A DNA stretch of 64,000 bases, from positions 620,001-684,000 of the forward strand of contig NZ_CP054698.1 in the NCBI RefSeq assembly GCF_014023275.1, read 5' to 3'. The translations under genes were made by a program, and so were the position numbers. Below the pieces are notes generated by a model. It made no database searches and was not told the DNA's origin. It was given only the letters and a program-made list of their open reading frames with translations. Positions within the stretch are counted from its first letter, which is position 1. The number at the start of each line of letters is the position of its first letter. Positions 42,540 through 52,212 of this stretch are shown piece by piece. Source of the DNA: Nostoc edaphicum CCNP1411 (GTDB lineage Bacteria > Cyanobacteriota > Cyanobacteriia > Cyanobacteriales > Nostocaceae).

Positions 42540-42632
42540 GAGTGCTGAGTGCTGAGTGCTGAGTGCTGAGTGCTGAGTGCTGGGTGCTGGGTGCTGGGTG
42601 CTGGGTGCTGGGTGCTGGGTGCTGGGTGCTGA
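42540..42632. repeat. GTGCTGA/GTGCTGG heptamer array after pyk
   Basis: About five GTGCTGA units give way to about eight GTGCTGG units. The change of unit half way through suggests expansion from two founder copies. The array begins within one base of the pyk stop. Confidence 0.93.
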
Positions 42633-42669
42633 GTAAAGAAGTGAGGAATCTCACTTCTTTACTCAGCAC
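42626..42669. terminator. Perfect 20-bp hairpin between convergent pyk and M61 peptidase genes
   Basis: The arms at 42626-42645 (beginning GTGCTGAGTAAAG) and 42650-42669 (ending TTTACTCAGCAC) pair without mismatch around GAAT. It is built from the last heptamer. It probably stops transcription from both sides, though no T-run follows. A GGCTCAACGCCCCGCTA repeat follows at 42671. Confidence 0.6.
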
Positions 42670-42749
42670 TGGCTCAACGCCCCGCTAGAGCTAACGGAAC
42701 TCGGAACTGTTTTGCCCAATGCCCCATGCCCAATGCCCCATGCCCTTTA

Positions 42750-44531
42750 TTAAACAGTTGCGATCGCAACCCCAAGCCATCCAGCAAAGTTTTGCTGCTG
42801 TCTGGAGTCAGGATGCTCAACAGGTTTTACCTGATAGCGAGTGGGACGTGGTGACGCCAAGGTAATGGAATAGGTACGCAGTTCGTCTTGGTGGAAAACT
42901 GCGACTTGAATGGTATCGTTCGGTTGGTAATCTTTCAGGCGATCGCTTAAGCTATTCCCGGTTACCTTAATCCCATCAATTGCTAATAACTCATCACCTG
43001 CATCAATTCCTCCTACTTGTGCAGGTGAAGCAGTTTCGACAAATTTAATTATCTCCCGCCCATTCTCTGTATTTATTCTCACACCCAAGTAAGGTTCTTC
43101 CTGTTGTTCAGCTACTAACTGCAAACCAAAGGGTTCTAAGTACTGGTTCAAGGGCAAATCATCAGTGCCATCAATGTAGCGTTTAAAGAAATCAGTCAAA
43201 TCGATTCCGGCAACAGATTCGATAACTTCCTGCAACTCTTCTGGGGTATAGCCAATTTCATCTTTCCCAAATTGCTGCCACATTTTCAGCATCACGTCAT
43301 CAAGGGAGCGCTGATTGTCGTGAGTAGAGCGAATGAGTAAATCCAGCAATAACGATACCATTTCTCCTTTTAAATAATAGGAAATTTGGGAATTAGCGCT
43401 ATTGGCATCTGGGCGATAGAGTTTTATCCAGGCATCAAAACTCGACTCGGAAACGGGTTGTACCTTTCGCCCCGGTGTTGTTTCATATCTGGTAATTTCC
43501 TTACCCAAGTTATTCAAATACGACTTAACATCATAAATTCCTGCCCGCAAAGGAATTAACAAATCATAGAAACTAGTAGTACCTTCACAAAACCACAATG
43601 ATGGTGTGTAGTTTTCTTGGTCGTAATCAAAAACCTCTAATGCTTTTGGGCGAATGCGCTTGACATTCCACAAGTGAAAAAACTCGTGTGCAACTAATTG
43701 GATAAAGCGATCGTACTTTTCCTGAGTGCGAAATCCAAAACGTTGGTAAATTAAGGAGCAAGAGTCTTTATGCTCCAAACCGCCAAAAGCTTGGCTAAAT
43801 AAATGTAGCAGAAACACATATCGTTCATAAGGCAAACCGCCAAACATCTGCGCTTCTACTTGGATAATTTTTTGGATATCAGCAATCAACTGCTGAACTT
43901 GGTAATTACCTTGTCCCCAGATTGCCAGTTCATGGGGTTTTCCCAATACCTCAAATTTATACAATTGGTGGCTACCAATCTCAAAGGGAGTATCAACCAA
44001 AGTATCAAAATCGCCAGCCAAGAAAGTATTTGTTTTCTCAGCAACAGATGGTAGAGCAGTAGTTACTTGCCATTCCGGGCGTGGTGGTACAATGGTGACG
44101 CGAATGGGTTGCTTGTCCCAGCCCGGTATTCTAAAAAATATTGCCGCACCGTTGAAATAACCGTGGGTAGCATCTAGGTGATTTGTCCGTACCGATAACT
44201 CATTGGCAAAAATGCGGTAACGTACAGTTAATTCTGAAACACCCGTTTTGTCTACCTGCCAGTGATTTTTACTGATCTTCCGCCAAGATAAAGGCTTATC
44301 CTCTGCAAAAGCCTCAAAATCCTGTAAATTTTTGGCGTATTCCCGGACTAAATAGGAACCTGGTGTCCACACCGGCAGTTTTAAATCAAGAATCGGCGAG
44401 GGATAATCTACAAGGCGTAAAGTCACCTCAAACAGATGAGTCTCTGGTTGGGACATTCCCACCAGGTAATGAATCGTTGGCTCGGTTTCTTGGATGTAGG
44501 TGTTGGGGCGAGTTGCTGTTGCTTCAGTCAT
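42750..44531 (-). CDS. M61 family metallopeptidase with PDZ domain (glycyl-aminopeptidase-like)
   Basis: A 593-residue protein. The N-terminal beta domain (to about residue 200) has the family motif VWTPGSYLVREYAKNL. The zinc site is HEFFH (His282, Glu283, His286) with the third ligand in WFCEGTTSFYDL (Glu316). A PDZ domain lies at about 480-560 (EPYLGVRI, VGGIDAGDELLAIDGIKV). No signal peptide is seen, so it is probably cytoplasmic. The family removes N-terminal residues, preferring Gly and Ala. Confidence 0.92.
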   Translation of the reverse strand: MTEATATRPNTYIQETEPTIHYLVGMSQPETHLFEVTLRLVDYPSPILDLKLPVWTPGSYLVREYAKNLQDFEAFAEDKPLSWRKISKNHWQVDKTGVSELTVRYRIFANELSVRTNHLDATHGYFNGAAIFFRIPGWDKQPIRVTIVPPRPEWQVTTALPSVAEKTNTFLAGDFDTLVDTPFEIGSHQLYKFEVLGKPHELAIWGQGNYQVQQLIADIQKIIQVEAQMFGGLPYERYVFLLHLFSQAFGGLEHKDSCSLIYQRFGFRTQEKYDRFIQLVAHEFFHLWNVKRIRPKALEVFDYDQENYTPSLWFCEGTTSFYDLLIPLRAGIYDVKSYLNNLGKEITRYETTPGRKVQPVSESSFDAWIKLYRPDANSANSQISYYLKGEMVSLLLDLLIRSTHDNQRSLDDVMLKMWQQFGKDEIGYTPEELQEVIESVAGIDLTDFFKRYIDGTDDLPLNQYLEPFGLQLVAEQQEEPYLGVRINTENGREIIKFVETASPAQVGGIDAGDELLAIDGIKVTGNSLSDRLKDYQPNDTIQVAVFHQDELRTYSITLASPRPTRYQVKPVEHPDSRQQQNFAGWLGVAIATV

Positions 44532-44944
44532 CTTGTGTGCTGAGGTAATAGTAAATGAGTAATTTTTCTCATGATGACAAATTTATCTTTTAATTTTTGA
44601 CTTTTATTTGCTGCGGCTGGTAGTCAGAACCAAGTTTATAAGAAAATATGCTGAAAACCTCGAAGTTAACCCCTCAAAACTTTTGGGTTTTGAGGGGTTA
44701 ATGTCTTTTAAGTCGGGGATGAAAGCGAATCAAGGCGTAAACGCCTCAGTAGTTTCATAATATAGTTTATCCAACAGGTAAGGGTAATCAACCTGTCTAA
44801 AAAGCAGTTTGCTACCTAACTGTTTACAGGTGAGTGACTGCGATCGCTCCACTACCTGCTGCCTCATCAATCAATTATAGCTCTGCGCCTACATCTGCGA
44901 TCGCTCTCATGCTTTCTATCCTTACATCTTTGGGGCTACCGCGA
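44532..44944. other. Intergenic stretch between M61 and Crp-family genes
   Basis: It holds the hairpin at 44666-44701 and a small GGCGTAAACGCC palindrome near 44733. No gene is seen: an open plus-strand frame from 44834 overlaps the regulator gene and lacks protein-like composition. Confidence 0.5.
44666..44701. terminator. 15-bp hairpin downstream of the Crp-family gene
   Basis: The arms TTAACCCCTCAAAAC and GTTTTGAGGGGTTAA pair perfectly around a 6-base loop. It lies 244 bp beyond the regulator's stop and 135 bp upstream of the M61 gene. No T-run follows, so termination is inferred. Confidence 0.5.
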
Positions 44945-45628
44945 TCAAATTTTGCCCGCCAAGTTCATCAACTGTTTGAAGTTCACAAGATAAATAATGT
45001 TGTTGGCGCTATCAATTTTGATCCACCCTTTTTCATGCAGCTTTTCCATGATTTTGGTGGTTTCTTCAACGCCGATTTCTGTCACCTCTGCTAAATCTTT
45101 AAAGGGAATGTTAAAAATTTCTCTTCCTAAGTCTGATTCTTGACCATAACTTTCGCCTAAACTCACTAGGGTATGGGCAAGTTTGACTGCTGGTGGTGAA
45201 GACCGCATTTGTAAGCGTAGGTTAATTTGCCGCAATCGCCGCACCATCAGTTGCAACATCCGGTGATGTAACTGCGGGTCTTTAAACAATATTTGAATAA
45301 ACCGCTCTCTGGAGATACTAAGCAATTTCACGGATGAAAGAGCAATGACATCAGTTGAGCGTGGAGATTCATCCAAAATTGCCATTTCTCCAAAAAAATC
45401 GCCACGCCCAAAAATTGCCAGAGCTACTGAATCTTCCCCGACGGTACGCCGGACTTTGACCCAACCAGAAACCACAAAGTAAACGGCGTTACCCCAGGCA
45501 TCTTCCATCACAACGGCTCGCCCAGATGGGTATTCATGTTCAATTGCAACGTTGAGTAGCCATTCCAAAGTCTGTGGATTGGCTGTACTCATTAAGGGGA
45601 AAAGTTCACTAAAAACCTCAGTTAGCAT
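44945..45628 (-). CDS. Crp/Fnr-family transcriptional regulator
   Basis: A 227-residue protein. The cyclic-nucleotide-binding fold is at about residues 15-125, with SGWVKVRR, FGRGDFFGEMAILDESPRST and a long helix. The phosphate-binding FGEMAxLxxxPRS is intact, so cAMP or cGMP binding is possible. The C-terminal winged helix (about 160-220) has IPFKDLAEVTEIGVEETTKI and LHEKGWIKI. Target genes are unknown. Confidence 0.88.
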   Translation of the reverse strand: MLTEVFSELFPLMSTANPQTLEWLLNVAIEHEYPSGRAVVMEDAWGNAVYFVVSGWVKVRRTVGEDSVALAIFGRGDFFGEMAILDESPRSTDVIALSSVKLLSISRERFIQILFKDPQLHHRMLQLMVRRLRQINLRLQMRSSPPAVKLAHTLVSLGESYGQESDLGREIFNIPFKDLAEVTEIGVEETTKIMEKLHEKGWIKIDSANNIIYLVNFKQLMNLAGKI

Positions 45629-45827
45629 GAAATATTTGCAACAAATGGATTTAAGAGTGGGAAACTAACTTTGCTACTATAAGTTTGTTTAAACCGTAAT
45701 CTTACTCAGAATACGATCGCAAAATTTGTATTTATTGAAGATGAATCTCTAAGGTTGATCGGTCTAGAGTTCGATTACAACATAACAATTATGTATGTGA
45801 TCGAAATCAGCGGTTTCACTGACAGAC

Positions 45828-47069
45828 TTATGATTTGCTGTTTGTTGGTGGATTGCTATCTAGTGTCAGTATTTTGATCTTTTGGTCTAAATTTTTGACT
45901 AGTTGATTCAGGGCGACCAAAGCCTCTAATTGCTGAGAATCAAGGCTGGGATTCAGTAAAAGCCTTTCTTGTAGTTCATGTAACTTTAAGCTTAGTTGCT
46001 GAGAAATTCCTAAAGCATCGCGGCCAAGACGCGCCAACTGTTGTTGTTGATAGAACTTTAATGCTGCTCCTCGTAACACTTGGAGTGTTGCTTCTTCGCC
46101 GTAGATTCCCGGCATGACTCGCAAACGCAATAATAAGCGGTTTTTTTGATATACGTATTCTTTCTCTACCTGTTTTGGTTCTGCAACTGTGGTGACAGGC
46201 AGGGAAGCAAACCGCTTTAATTCATTCAGTACTCCTTGAAAAACCGAGAGCGGCAGCTTGTCTAATACAGACTGTAAAACTCCATTATCACTCCACAGTA
46301 TTCTGCCTTCGTAAGCTTGTCTTTCTAAATACAGCCGACCAATTCCCCCAGCCAGGATTCGCCCTAGTAATTCTTCTAGTAATTTCTTCGGTGGTAGTGT
46401 TGTTAGTACCTCAATCGGACTAAGTAGTTCGGGAATTTGCGTGGGCAAAATCGGTAAATTGTTTGGTGTCACTTCGGAATTTTCGCTCTCAACAGGGGTT
46501 AAGAATGTCGTAGTTTGAGATAATTGGTCTAGCTCTGGAATAGGCGGCAAGTCTACGCGCTGCCCAGAATGTTGACGTTTTTGTGTCTGAAACACCATCA
46601 ATATTGGTTGTTGATTTGATTCCGATTCGGCATCTAGGAAAGGAACAGGTGTGTCAGCAACGATCGCTGGGCTATTTTTTGAAGGAGAGTCCGCTATTGG
46701 CTGATGTATTTGTTGGGCATCTAGCTGAGATGTATTCTTATGGTTGAGGTAGGCTGATAGTATTCTGCGGTGGGCATCGGCTGCGATCGCCTCAATCACC
46801 ATTGTGCAATTGATACAAGACAAAATGCGACCAACGTAATCTAGCGCCTCACTGTCTTGTGGATGAACCATACCTAGCAAGAGGTTTTTGTCTTCTAATC
46901 CAAAGGGCAAAATCTGGTGGTAGAGGCAAGCTTCAAAGGACAAAAGACTATCAATCAGTTGAAATATTTGTTCGCGATCGCTTTCTTCCTCCCACTTAAA
47001 TTGTGTAGCGGTTAGCACCTGGGACTCATTTACTGTAGTATCTGTTAGTTCGCCCTCTGAAGACAACAT
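45828..47069 (-). CDS. PilB/GspE-like protein lacking the ATPase core
   Basis: A 413-residue protein. The N-terminal part (about residues 35-112) resembles the MshEN/GspE N-terminal domain: FGLEDKNLLLGMVHPQDSEA. A variable linker follows. Residues about 225-345 resemble the N-domain of PilB/GspE that precedes Walker A: GRILWSDNGVLQSVLDKLP and then LRLRVMPGIYGEEATLQVL. Where Walker A, Asp box and Walker B should follow, the protein ends in a helical tail rich in Gln and Leu. It is therefore probably a regulatory or structural relative of the type IV pilus motor, not a motor itself. Stand-alone gene upstream of the Crp-family gene. Confidence 0.6.
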   Translation of the reverse strand: MLSSEGELTDTTVNESQVLTATQFKWEEESDREQIFQLIDSLLSFEACLYHQILPFGLEDKNLLLGMVHPQDSEALDYVGRILSCINCTMVIEAIAADAHRRILSAYLNHKNTSQLDAQQIHQPIADSPSKNSPAIVADTPVPFLDAESESNQQPILMVFQTQKRQHSGQRVDLPPIPELDQLSQTTTFLTPVESENSEVTPNNLPILPTQIPELLSPIEVLTTLPPKKLLEELLGRILAGGIGRLYLERQAYEGRILWSDNGVLQSVLDKLPLSVFQGVLNELKRFASLPVTTVAEPKQVEKEYVYQKNRLLLRLRVMPGIYGEEATLQVLRGAALKFYQQQQLARLGRDALGISQQLSLKLHELQERLLLNPSLDSQQLEALVALNQLVKNLDQKIKILTLDSNPPTNSKS

Positions 47070-47309
47070 AGGTTTGATTGCTTGGTGTTTATGTATATAA
47101 TATTTTGCCTCTAATTGAGTAGGTAGTTAATAAAGATACTTTGTTCGATTGTTAAAATTTCAATTATATATACCTAAGTAGACGTAAGTAGAATATGAAT
47201 TTTAGATTATAGACTGTGGATAATACTGAGGATTAGGGTATGTGGTATGGGGCATTAGTTATTTCTCCCTCATCTCCCTTATCTCCCTTATCCCCACTCC
47301 CACTACAGG

Positions 47310-48497
47310 TTACTCTTGGGTTCTTAAAGCTTGGGCTGCAAGATAGATTTTTGTCCATTCACCTAACACTTGATGAGTTTTGAGTTTTAACTGTTGAGCT
47401 ATTGTTTCTATTGAATTACCCGCTTTCCGCAAGTCTAGAATTTGCCGCCCTAGAGGAGTCAATTTTTCATCAAGTTGCTGCCATTGGTTTTGCGTTAATC
47501 CCAAGTTATGTTCTTGCAAGGAAATTGAGAGCCAGTTATCTACGAGTTCTGGTTTACCTTTGAGGGCAAAAACACGTACAGCATGGTAACTAATTTTTTC
47601 TCGCAGACGATAAACTTCTTTAGTCTGTTTATTTAGTCTCCGGGCGATATCTTCTTGGGACTTTCCTTGCAGATACAGTCGTAGCCATTCCACTGCGTCT
47701 GTTCCCAGATTTTCTTGTAAATAATTTTCAAATTCTTTTTGTACTGACTGGCGCAGCGCAAGTTGTTCTTCTAGTTGTTGTGCTTCTTGATATTCTGCGA
47801 TCGCCTGACTATCGACTAAGTTAACCCGATTATCATTATCATCTGTGAGAATTTCTTCTGACACGAGTCTAACCAAGTCACGTCCAGGTACTTGGGTTAA
47901 GCCACCGCGCTGAGTGCGACGTAAATAATTCACAAATCGATAAGCTAATAGGGGTTGATTGCGGACTGGCCGCAAACAATATTCTTCTAAACTGGCAAAT
48001 AGCAGAGCATCGCCCAATCGTCTATCGGTTGTATATTTGCCAATATCAGCCATTTGCTGTTGCATCTGGCTATCGCTTTGCAATAATTCTTGGAGTACTT
48101 CTTGTAACACATCTATCACACTGCGCTGGCGATCGCGGCTGAGAGAAACCCAAGTCTGAATCTTATTGCGTAATGTTACTAAACTCCCTAATCGCGTGAT
48201 CAAGTTGCGATAAGCACGTTCTCGCCCCAGTCCCAAGTAGCGTTGACGTAAAATCCTCCAGCGATATTCCATCGCTTGCTTGGCGATATCGAGTTCTTTC
48301 GGATTAAACAGATCAAACCGTTTTGAGTCAGATCCCAATAGCCAGAGAATAATGCTTTGCCTAGTAGCTTCATTTTGGTCTGGACATTCCACAGCCAATC
48401 GCTTTTGCCAATCTATAGCCAGTTTTTCTATATCCATTTTCATAGTGAGATTGCATTCCTCGAAACTCAATTTTGAAGTTTGCATCACAACCCCCAT
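47310..48497 (-). CDS. HetZ-family protein (HetZ-related)
   Basis: A 395-residue protein whose C-terminal half matches the HetZ pattern as recalled: WLRLYLQGKSQEDIARRLNK, KISYHAVRVFALKGKPELVD and NWLSISLQEHNLGLTQNQW. The SQEDIARRLN and SIETIAQQLKL segments look like two helix-turn-helix-like elements. HetZ controls early heterocyst differentiation in Anabaena. The N-terminal half differs, so this is a paralogue (HetZ-related) rather than HetZ itself. The ATG at 48497 is taken over a GTG at 48506. A 1.4-kb upstream gap may carry regulatory sites. Confidence 0.65.
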   Translation of the reverse strand: MGVVMQTSKLSFEECNLTMKMDIEKLAIDWQKRLAVECPDQNEATRQSIILWLLGSDSKRFDLFNPKELDIAKQAMEYRWRILRQRYLGLGRERAYRNLITRLGSLVTLRNKIQTWVSLSRDRQRSVIDVLQEVLQELLQSDSQMQQQMADIGKYTTDRRLGDALLFASLEEYCLRPVRNQPLLAYRFVNYLRRTQRGGLTQVPGRDLVRLVSEEILTDDNDNRVNLVDSQAIAEYQEAQQLEEQLALRQSVQKEFENYLQENLGTDAVEWLRLYLQGKSQEDIARRLNKQTKEVYRLREKISYHAVRVFALKGKPELVDNWLSISLQEHNLGLTQNQWQQLDEKLTPLGRQILDLRKAGNSIETIAQQLKLKTHQVLGEWTKIYLAAQALRTQE

Positions 48498-49910
48498 TTG
48501 TCCCACCTAATTGTTTAACTGGCAGCTGCCCCGTATTTCATGAGTTTCATGAAAATAGCTCAGTGATTCTACTTTTATTACGTCTTAATTCACTCAAATT
48601 ATGCAGAAACTTTCTACATTGATGTTTTGCTTTTACTTAAAAATACCCTAAACCTTTGCATATCAGGCATTTGGGCCAATTATGCTAATTTTAAATTTTC
48701 GTAAAGTTATGTTTTTAACTGAGAACAGAAATTTGCCTAGAGTGGTGAGGATACACCTTTGCGCTAGATGGATCGGGGAAATCTGACATTTTGTAACATA
48801 TACGAGGAACGAATCTAATTTAACTCAATGTCAGACATTATTTCACCCGTATAAGTTTCAACACTCTATAATCCCTTACTTAGTCAAATACTTAGTTAAA
48901 TGTCAATATGCTTGGTGTTAATGAGATTTGACCTCGGAAGATTCACTAACCCCTGTGATAAATTGGCTTAATTCCTTGCTTTTTAAGGAATATCAAGCCT
49001 TAACTGAATTGTATTAAGTTAATTTTGTTAAGTGTATATACGGTAATTAGCGTTTAAGATAATGTCTTATACCAATTTTGTATGAAGCTGCACATAATAA
49101 TACTCCCCTGTAGTCCCCCCAAGGCATCGGCTACGGTGTACACACAAGTCTGAAATAGCTGATTAAGCAAGGTTTTACCCCACCCTAGCCCTCCCCTTGC
49201 AAAGGGGAGGGAAATAGATTTTCTATTTCCCCCCTTTACAAGCTACGGTGTACACACAAGTCCTAAAAACCTAGCTTGATAAGCATTTCCTCGTTCCCAG
49301 TCGGAGACTGGGAATGCATTCATTGAGTCTCTGACTCAATATCTGACTAGAGGCTCTGCCTCTAGTCAGGCATTCCTATGCAGAGCATAGGAACGAGATA
49401 ACAATGAGAAATTGATCTTTTTTCGACTTGTGTGTACACCGTAACCTTTACAAGGGGGGATTAAGGGGGGTGAATTATATGCAGCTTCACAAAAAAACGG
49501 TATTAAAAAGTAATTGTATAGATTCTTGGATAAATAATATCGCTGTAGTGTAGAATCAGCCCCAGTATGCTATGTAGCGATGTCTACGACGGGCTACGCC
49601 TACGCTATTCTTGGTAGGAATTAATAGGCAATTTATCTTTTTTTAAACTAGCTTTACTCACAACTACGCCTCTAACATTGGCAAGTTATTCTTAACAATG
49701 AATAGTCAACAGTCAATATTGATTTTGACTATTGACTCTGATTGTTGCTTTCCCTCTGCTTAAAAATTTAACTTATGCAAAATCTAAAAACAGAAAGAAT
49801 GCATTCCCCTAAAGTTTTGATAGTCAGAAGCTTGACAAGAAACTTCTCTTTAAATTCATTTATGGAGATTCTTCGTTTTAAATTTTGAATTCCCCCACAC
49901 GATGTTGAAT
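48498..49910. other. Long non-coding stretch with nested repeat elements
   Basis: From 48498 to about 49060 the sequence is AT-rich with no gene, and probably includes the regulatory region of the HetZ-family gene. About 49069-49505 is a composite of nested palindromes, entered separately. 49506-49910 is AT-rich with one short repeat near 49585 (GTCTACGACGGGCTACGCC) and no frame. Confidence 0.6.
49069..49505. mobile_element. Nested palindromic (MITE-like) elements
   Basis: Outermost arms: GTATGAAGCTGCACATAAT (about 49080) against ATTATATGCAGCTTCAC (about 49475), flanked by TACCAATTTT and AACGGTATTA. Next layer: CGGTGTACACACAAGTC at about 49135 and 49246, and its complement GACTTGTGTGTACACCG at about 49426. 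Innermost: CTCGTTCCCAGTCGGAG (about 49290) to GCATAGGAACGAG (about 49397), with GAGGCTCTGCCTC between. Each layer sits inside the former, as if elements inserted successively. None encodes a protein. Confidence 0.65.
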
Positions 49911-50258
49911 CTATCGATTGTTTGATCTAACAATGGGATTTTCTACAGATTCTCGATACCCTTGGACTTGTTCTGTGTAACCAATTGGCAGAACAGCTTC
50001 AACGTTTTCATGGGGACGAGCAATAATTACCCAGGATTCAAGTGTACCGCCAAAAACATTTTCTGCGGCTTCAACACCGGCAGCCATAGCGGCTTTTACT
50101 TCAGAAACATCGCCACGAATATTAACTGTAAAGCGAGCGCTACCTACTCTGATATAACCAACGAGGGTAACTCGACCAGCTTTTACCATAGCATCTGCTG
50201 CTGCTAGCACCGCAGGAAAACCTTTAGTTTCGAGTGCTCCAACTGCCTGTAATGACAT
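49911..50258 (-). CDS. ccmK4: Carboxysome shell protein CcmK4 (BMC domain)
   Basis: A 115-residue single BMC-domain hexamer protein. [57 protein letters not shown] and [16 protein letters not shown] are the shell-protein signatures. The pore loop region IRVGSARF and the C-terminal extension favour CcmK4 over CcmK2. The ribosome-binding site AGGAG lies upstream. It follows ccmK3 by 85 bp in an operon outside the main ccm cluster, the usual satellite arrangement in beta-cyanobacteria. Confidence 0.88.
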   Translation of the reverse strand: MSLQAVGALETKGFPAVLAAADAMVKAGRVTLVGYIRVGSARFTVNIRGDVSEVKAAMAAGVEAAENVFGGTLESWVIIARPHENVEAVLPIGYTEQVQGYRESVENPIVRSNNR

Positions 50259-50343
50259 TATTAATCTCCTGTATGAATAAACGATATGGGGGCTACAAGT
50301 TAATTGTACGAAGCTTCGCTACATATTTTGATAGCAAAATTGC

Positions 50344-50655
50344 TTAGAACATGCGGAAAGGTTCTGATTCTTCAGTGAAATGGATTGGTAATATGGTTTC
50401 CACATTTTCCGGGGGATTAGGAACAACGTAGTAGGTAATTACTGTACCAACCTTGACTTGCTCTCCAGCTAAAATTCCGGCTTCAACAGCTCTATTTACT
50501 TCCGAAACGTGTCCCCGGACGGCAACTAACAAGCGGGCACTTTCCGCTTGACCATAATACACAATTGTGACTGCGGCAGCTTTGACCATTGCATCTGCTG
50601 CTGCTAATACACTAGGAAAACCTAAAGTTTCAATTACGCCAACCGCCATTGGCAT
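50344..50655 (-). CDS. ccmK3: Carboxysome shell protein CcmK3 (BMC domain)
   Basis: A 103-residue BMC-domain protein: [56 protein letters not shown] and YYVVPNPPENVETILPIHF. It has the diverged pore region (YYGQAESA) that marks CcmK3, which forms mixed hexamers with CcmK4 rather than homohexamers. AGGAG upstream supports the start. First gene of the ccmK3-ccmK4 pair. Confidence 0.87.
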   Translation of the reverse strand: MPMAVGVIETLGFPSVLAAADAMVKAAAVTIVYYGQAESARLLVAVRGHVSEVNRAVEAGILAGEQVKVGTVITYYVVPNPPENVETILPIHFTEESEPFRMF

Positions 50656-50958
50656 GGCATTAGCTCCTGGATTAAGGGATAAGCGATTTTAATTGTACGT
50701 GGCTTTAGTCCCTATTTTGACATTTTGGAAAATTTTCTTTGATGCCATAATTTTTTTGGAGAGTAGACAGGCGATTAATTGTGTCTGTCCTGTAAGCGAT
50801 TAATCTCGTCTGTTGGGAGTTAGAATATTTTGATATTACCTGACTTATGTTTTATATATAAATTACAAATAATACTTCAGCATCTTAGGTTGTGTAACTT
50901 TATTGTTTAACAAAATCAGTTATGCGTGGATACAGGCTAGTACGATAAACTGAAATTT
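50656..50958. other. Divergent spacer between ccmK3 and an alpha/beta hydrolase gene
   Basis: A 303-bp AT-rich spacer holding the ccmK3 ribosome-binding site (AGGAG on the minus strand) and presumably both promoters. No palindrome or frame of note, apart from GCGATTAATC near 50797. Confidence 0.4.
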
Positions 50959-51852
50959 ATGTTTCCGAATTTTCTTCCTACAGCAGTTGGGCAACTCACA
51001 GAACCAGCCTCGATCGCACTAGCTCAGAGTATTCAAACTGCTGCGATCGCTACTCCTTTAACTAATCAAGCAATTACCACAACATTTGTCAAGCAAGGTA
51101 GTGGTGGCACTCCTATTTTATTAATTCATGGCTTTGACAGTTCTGTATTAGAATTTCGGCGGCTTTTGCCACCACTTTCAAAAGATCATGAAACGTGGGC
51201 AGTGGATTTGTTGGGTTTTGGATTTACAGATAGACTCTCAGGAATAACCTATAGTCCAACTGCGATTAAAACCCATCTTTATTATTTCTGGAAAAGCCTG
51301 ATTAACCAACCTATAATTTTGGTGGGTGCTTCGATGGGGGGTGCGACAGCAATTGATTTTACGCTGACTTACCCGGAAGTGGTAAAAAAGCTGGTGTTAA
51401 TTGATAGTGCGGGGTTGGCGGGTGGTTCACCATTGAGTAAATTTATGTTTCCCCCGTTGGATTATTTAGCAACTCAGTTTTTGAGTAATCTGAAGGTGCG
51501 CGATCGCGTTTCTCGCCTTGGATATAAAAATCAAAGTCTTGCCTCTATCGATGCATTATCTTGTGGGGCATTGCATTTACAAATGCCAAGTTGGAATCAA
51601 GCTCTGATTTCTTTTACTAAAAGTGGTGGTTATAGTGCTTTTAGAGTTGAAACAATATCACAAATTGTGCAACCAACGCTAATTTTGTGGGGCGATTCCG
51701 ATAAAATTTTGGGTACTGGGGATGCCATGAAATTTAAAATGGCAATTCCACACAGTACTCTTACCTGGATTCAAAATTGTGGTCATCTTCCACACCTGGA
51801 ACAACCACAAATCACCGCGGAGCATATTTTAGACTTTCAAGTTGAGTTGTAG
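50959..51852 (+). CDS. Alpha/beta-fold hydrolase
   Basis: A 297-residue protein with the hydrolase-fold motifs LLIHGFDSSVLEFRRLLPPL (oxyanion loop), the nucleophile elbow GASMGG (Ser125), WGDSDKIL with the acid Asp, and NCGHLPHLEQP with the catalytic His. No signal peptide or membrane helix is obvious. The substrate is unknown; cyanobacterial relatives are annotated as esterases or epoxide-hydrolase-like proteins. Confidence 0.85.
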   Translation: MFPNFLPTAVGQLTEPASIALAQSIQTAAIATPLTNQAITTTFVKQGSGGTPILLIHGFDSSVLEFRRLLPPLSKDHETWAVDLLGFGFTDRLSGITYSPTAIKTHLYYFWKSLINQPIILVGASMGGATAIDFTLTYPEVVKKLVLIDSAGLAGGSPLSKFMFPPLDYLATQFLSNLKVRDRVSRLGYKNQSLASIDALSCGALHLQMPSWNQALISFTKSGGYSAFRVETISQIVQPTLILWGDSDKILGTGDAMKFKMAIPHSTLTWIQNCGHLPHLEQPQITAEHILDFQVEL

Positions 51853-52212
51853 TTGGAACAGTAAAATTGGGTATCAAGTCAGCACAACTATCGATAATTT
51901 TTCTATAAGAGAGCATTTATAAAGTGAATGTTAAATTGTAGCGTGTGTTAAAGCAGCGCGTAAAGCTCCATATTCCCAGGTGCGTTACGGCTAAATTATT
52001 TACTTTATAAATAGGCTCTAACACTGAACTGTAAAGTTTTTCATCTATCGCTAATAGATTTTGTCATAGCTACTATTTTTCTCTTTAATAGTGTTATTTT
52101 CACATAATTATAGGGAACTCTGTAGCTAGAGCGATCGCAAAGCTGTCTAGCAAACAGACAGCGGTACATTAGAGTAGATTTGAAAAGACAGTCAGGTTAT
52201 AGAGAACTAGCT
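51853..52212. other. Intergenic stretch upstream of the acyltransferase
   Basis: AT-rich spacer. A short hairpin (GCTGTCT 52143-52149, AGACAGC 52157-52163) lies 50 bp before the acyltransferase start and could affect its leader. HIP1-type site near 52131. No gene. Confidence 0.45.
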
